From NCBI GenBank assembly GCA_947252645.1, contig CAMXWF010000002.1, positions 1-64,000 on the forward strand: a stretch of DNA of 64,000 bases, given 5' to 3'. The notes under the pieces were generated by a model. The model was not told the DNA's origin, ran no database searches, and was given only the letters and a program-made list of their open reading frames with translations. This document shows positions 62,686-64,000 of this stretch, in pieces. The first letter of the stretch is position 1, and each line of letters begins with the position of its first letter. The DNA is from an uncultured Bacteroidia bacterium (lineage in GTDB: Bacteria > Bacteroidota > Bacteroidia > Bacteroidales > CAJPTX01). Both the position numbers and the translations under genes were made by a program.

Positions 62686-63455
62686 AGTCCCTGTTCGAGT
62701 CGTGCAACGGTGAAGAGGTTGGCCGCCAGCTTGATGTTGAACTTAGGGTCTTCAAACAGGAGCAGGGTGGAGTGACCCGTTTGCACATTGCGCATCAGCA
62801 TGCGCTTGGCCATCCAGAAGCCTTGGACCTTCTCTATCTCTGAGGCCTCAAACTGGCGCTGTAGCTTGTTGAGCTTGTCGTAGTACTCGACCTTTATCAC
62901 CAAGTTGGCCTCCTGTCGAACCCACGAGACTTTCCTGGAGTAGGCTCCATTCTTCTCTTTAGGTACGGACTCCACCACCCAGCAGGGGAAGGCGTTGAGG
63001 TTTTCTTCCCGGAGTAGGGAGTGGGAGTCCTCATCGACATTGCGGCTTCCCATGTCGTCGTAGGTGAAGTCGCTGCCCATGAAGTAGTCGGTTTTGGCGG
63101 ACTTTCCGCTGATGCGTCGGGTTTTCTTCATGGCGGGGAGGTAGAGCCATTTGTCGTCGTTGCGCTTGGGGTCATCGTAATCCCAGGTGAGGAAGCCCGT
63201 GCCTTTTACATCGCCTGGGTAGGTGAAGAACATGATGGTTTTGGTGTCCTTGCCGATGTCCATGGAGAAGGAAGAGAGTTTACGCTCCCGGGCGCGGCCA
63301 TTTTTGTTGGTGAGGGTCATGGTCATTTGCGCGGAGCGTGTGTCGCCATTGTCGCGATCCTTGACCTTTTGCATGATGTCGCGTCCGGTGAGGCCTTGGG
63401 CCTGGAGGAGGTTGCCGCAGAGAAGCGCGAGCAGGAGGAAAATGGTAGTTCTCAT
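62682..63455 (-). CDS. LolA-like outer-membrane lipoprotein-sorting protein
   Basis: The 257-residue protein has a signal peptide (IFLLLALLCGNLLQAQG) and the LolA-like fold of PF17131 type. Recognised segments are LTGRDIMQKVKDRDNGD, YPGDVKGTGFLTWDYDDP, WLYLPAMKKTRRISGKSAK and FMGSDFTYDDM. Such proteins are thought to carry lipid or lipoprotein between the inner membrane MMPL/RND pump and the outer membrane. It lies five bases after the MMPL gene and overlaps the porin gene by four, a tight three-gene operon. Classical LolA has a different substrate, so lipoprotein sorting is not shown here. Confidence 0.85.
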   Translation of the reverse strand: MRTTIFLLLALLCGNLLQAQGLTGRDIMQKVKDRDNGDTRSAQMTMTLTNKNGRARERKLSSFSMDIGKDTKTIMFFTYPGDVKGTGFLTWDYDDPKRNDDKWLYLPAMKKTRRISGKSAKTDYFMGSDFTYDDMGSRNVDEDSHSLLREENLNAFPCWVVESVPKEKNGAYSRKVSWVRQEANLVIKVEYYDKLNKLQRQFEASEIEKVQGFWMAKRMLMRNVQTGHSTLLLFEDPKFNIKLAANLFTVARLEQGL

Positions 63456-63460
63456 GATAG

Positions 63461-64000
63461 CTAATTCTTGGAGTTACGTTTCTTGAAGAGCTTGAGATAC
63501 TTGAGCAGGAGAGGCGTGATGAAGAGGTCGGCGAGCAGGGCAGAAATCATGCCTAGGTCGGCTAGGATGCCCCAGTTGCGCGTCTGGGTGGCGCTGCTGA
63601 AGATGAAGCCACTGTAGGCGAAGGTGATGACTAGGGTAGACATCACGATAGCCAGCCCGGCCACGCGGAAGGTGCGCTTGACGGCCTGGTCGTATGAGCC
63701 GCACTCATCGTAGGCTATGTGCATATGGTTGATGAAGTGTACCGTGTCGTCCACGGCGATACCTAGTATCATGGGGATGAGCGAGGCGGTCATCATGTCG
63801 AGCGGGTAGTCGAGCCAGCCCATCATGCCTCCCACGATGATGGCTGGCATGAGGTTGGGGATCATGCCCACCAGGGCCACTTTCCAGCTGGAGAAGACCA
63901 GCAGCAAGACCAGCCCAATGACGAGGACCGAGAGGAACATGGACCAGATCTGTCCCCGCTCCACGTATTGCTGCATGACAGTAAACTGAGGTAGATTGCC
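63461..64000 (-). CDS. MMPL/RND-family transporter, C-terminal part (truncated by window edge)
   Basis: The last 179 residues of a larger membrane transporter are present. The frame is open through base 64000. Membrane helices include FLSVLVIGLVLLLVFSSW, LVGMIPNLMPAIIVGGMMGW and the conserved MILGIAVDDTVHFINHMHIA. The last of these, with the DD-T-V-H-F pattern, is typical of MMPL/RND proteins of the sterol-sensing-like or hopanoid type. Helices VMSTLVITFAYSGFIFSS and ALLADLFITPLLLKYLKL follow. The basic tail FKKRNSKN ends it. It heads an operon with the LolA-like and porin genes. Full length is expected to be about 750-900 residues. Confidence 0.85.
   Translation of the reverse strand, partial: GNLPQFTVMQQYVERGQIWSMFLSVLVIGLVLLLVFSSWKVALVGMIPNLMPAIIVGGMMGWLDYPLDMMTASLIPMILGIAVDDTVHFINHMHIAYDECGSYDQAVKRTFRVAGLAIVMSTLVITFAYSGFIFSSATQTRNWGILADLGMISALLADLFITPLLLKYLKLFKKRNSKN

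Overview
The window looks like a chromosomal segment of a GC-rich Bacteroidetes in the Porphyromonas-like part of Bacteroidales (inference). The support is type IX secretion (T9SS) C-terminal sorting domains on three surface proteins, a SusC/SusD pair, BspA-type leucine-rich repeats, DUF349 and DUF3108 proteins, and Bacteroidetes-type -7 boxes (TAnnTTTG) in front of many genes. No rRNA, CRISPR array, complete insertion sequence or prophage was found.

Layout. 1-1621: the 3' end of an InlB-repeat T9SS surface protein, then an internally shortened AAA-ATPase/PD-(D/E)XK gene. 1982-4492: a stand-alone restriction-methyltransferase-like fusion. 4626-8578 (minus): DMT transporter, tsaB, DUF3108 protein and TlpA-like thiol-disulfide lipoprotein. 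9157-13996: two tandem paralogous BspA-LRR/InlB-repeat/T9SS surface proteins. 14659-20720 (minus): a TonB-dependent receptor followed by three lipoproteins, two of them distant paralogues of each other; this is the best candidate for an undescribed uptake system. 21013-26860: UbiD-type decarboxylase, a beta-propeller/SpoIIE phosphatase receptor and a thioredoxin-like lipoprotein. 26919-35826: a plus-strand housekeeping run (recA, small zinc ribbon, DUF349 protein, pyrG, yidC, secreted nuclease, radical SAM protein). 35947-39492: a second propeller/SpoIIE receptor. 39505-43794 (minus): MacA-like adaptor, FtsX/MacB-like permease and TolC-like channel, with no ATPase gene. 43795-44691: an AT-rich gene-free island with inverted repeats, beside tRNA-Leu and tRNA-Gln. 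45338-52758 (minus): smpB, panC, panD, flippase-like protein, radA, mannose-1-phosphate guanylyltransferase, lepB, nth. 53070-59769: SusC, SusD and a lipoprotein phosphodiesterase carrying chitobiase-like and PA14 domains. 59773-64000 (minus): a YfcC-type carrier, then a porin, a LolA-like protein and a truncated MMPL/RND transporter.

How it fits together. The housekeeping part covers translation (tRNAs, smpB, tsaB), repair (recA, radA, nth), nucleotide and cofactor synthesis (pyrG, panCD, ubiD-like) and export (yidC, lepB). The accessory part is about the outer surface: T9SS adhesin-like proteins, two different TonB-linked uptake loci, a tripartite efflux set and an MMPL/LolA-like envelope transport set. 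Two single-polypeptide receptors join a periplasmic propeller to a PP2C-type phosphatase, with no partner kinase or antagonist beside them.

Promoter calls rest on matching the -7 consensus by eye. Family names rest on motif recognition without database searches, so accession-level assignments should be read as probable.
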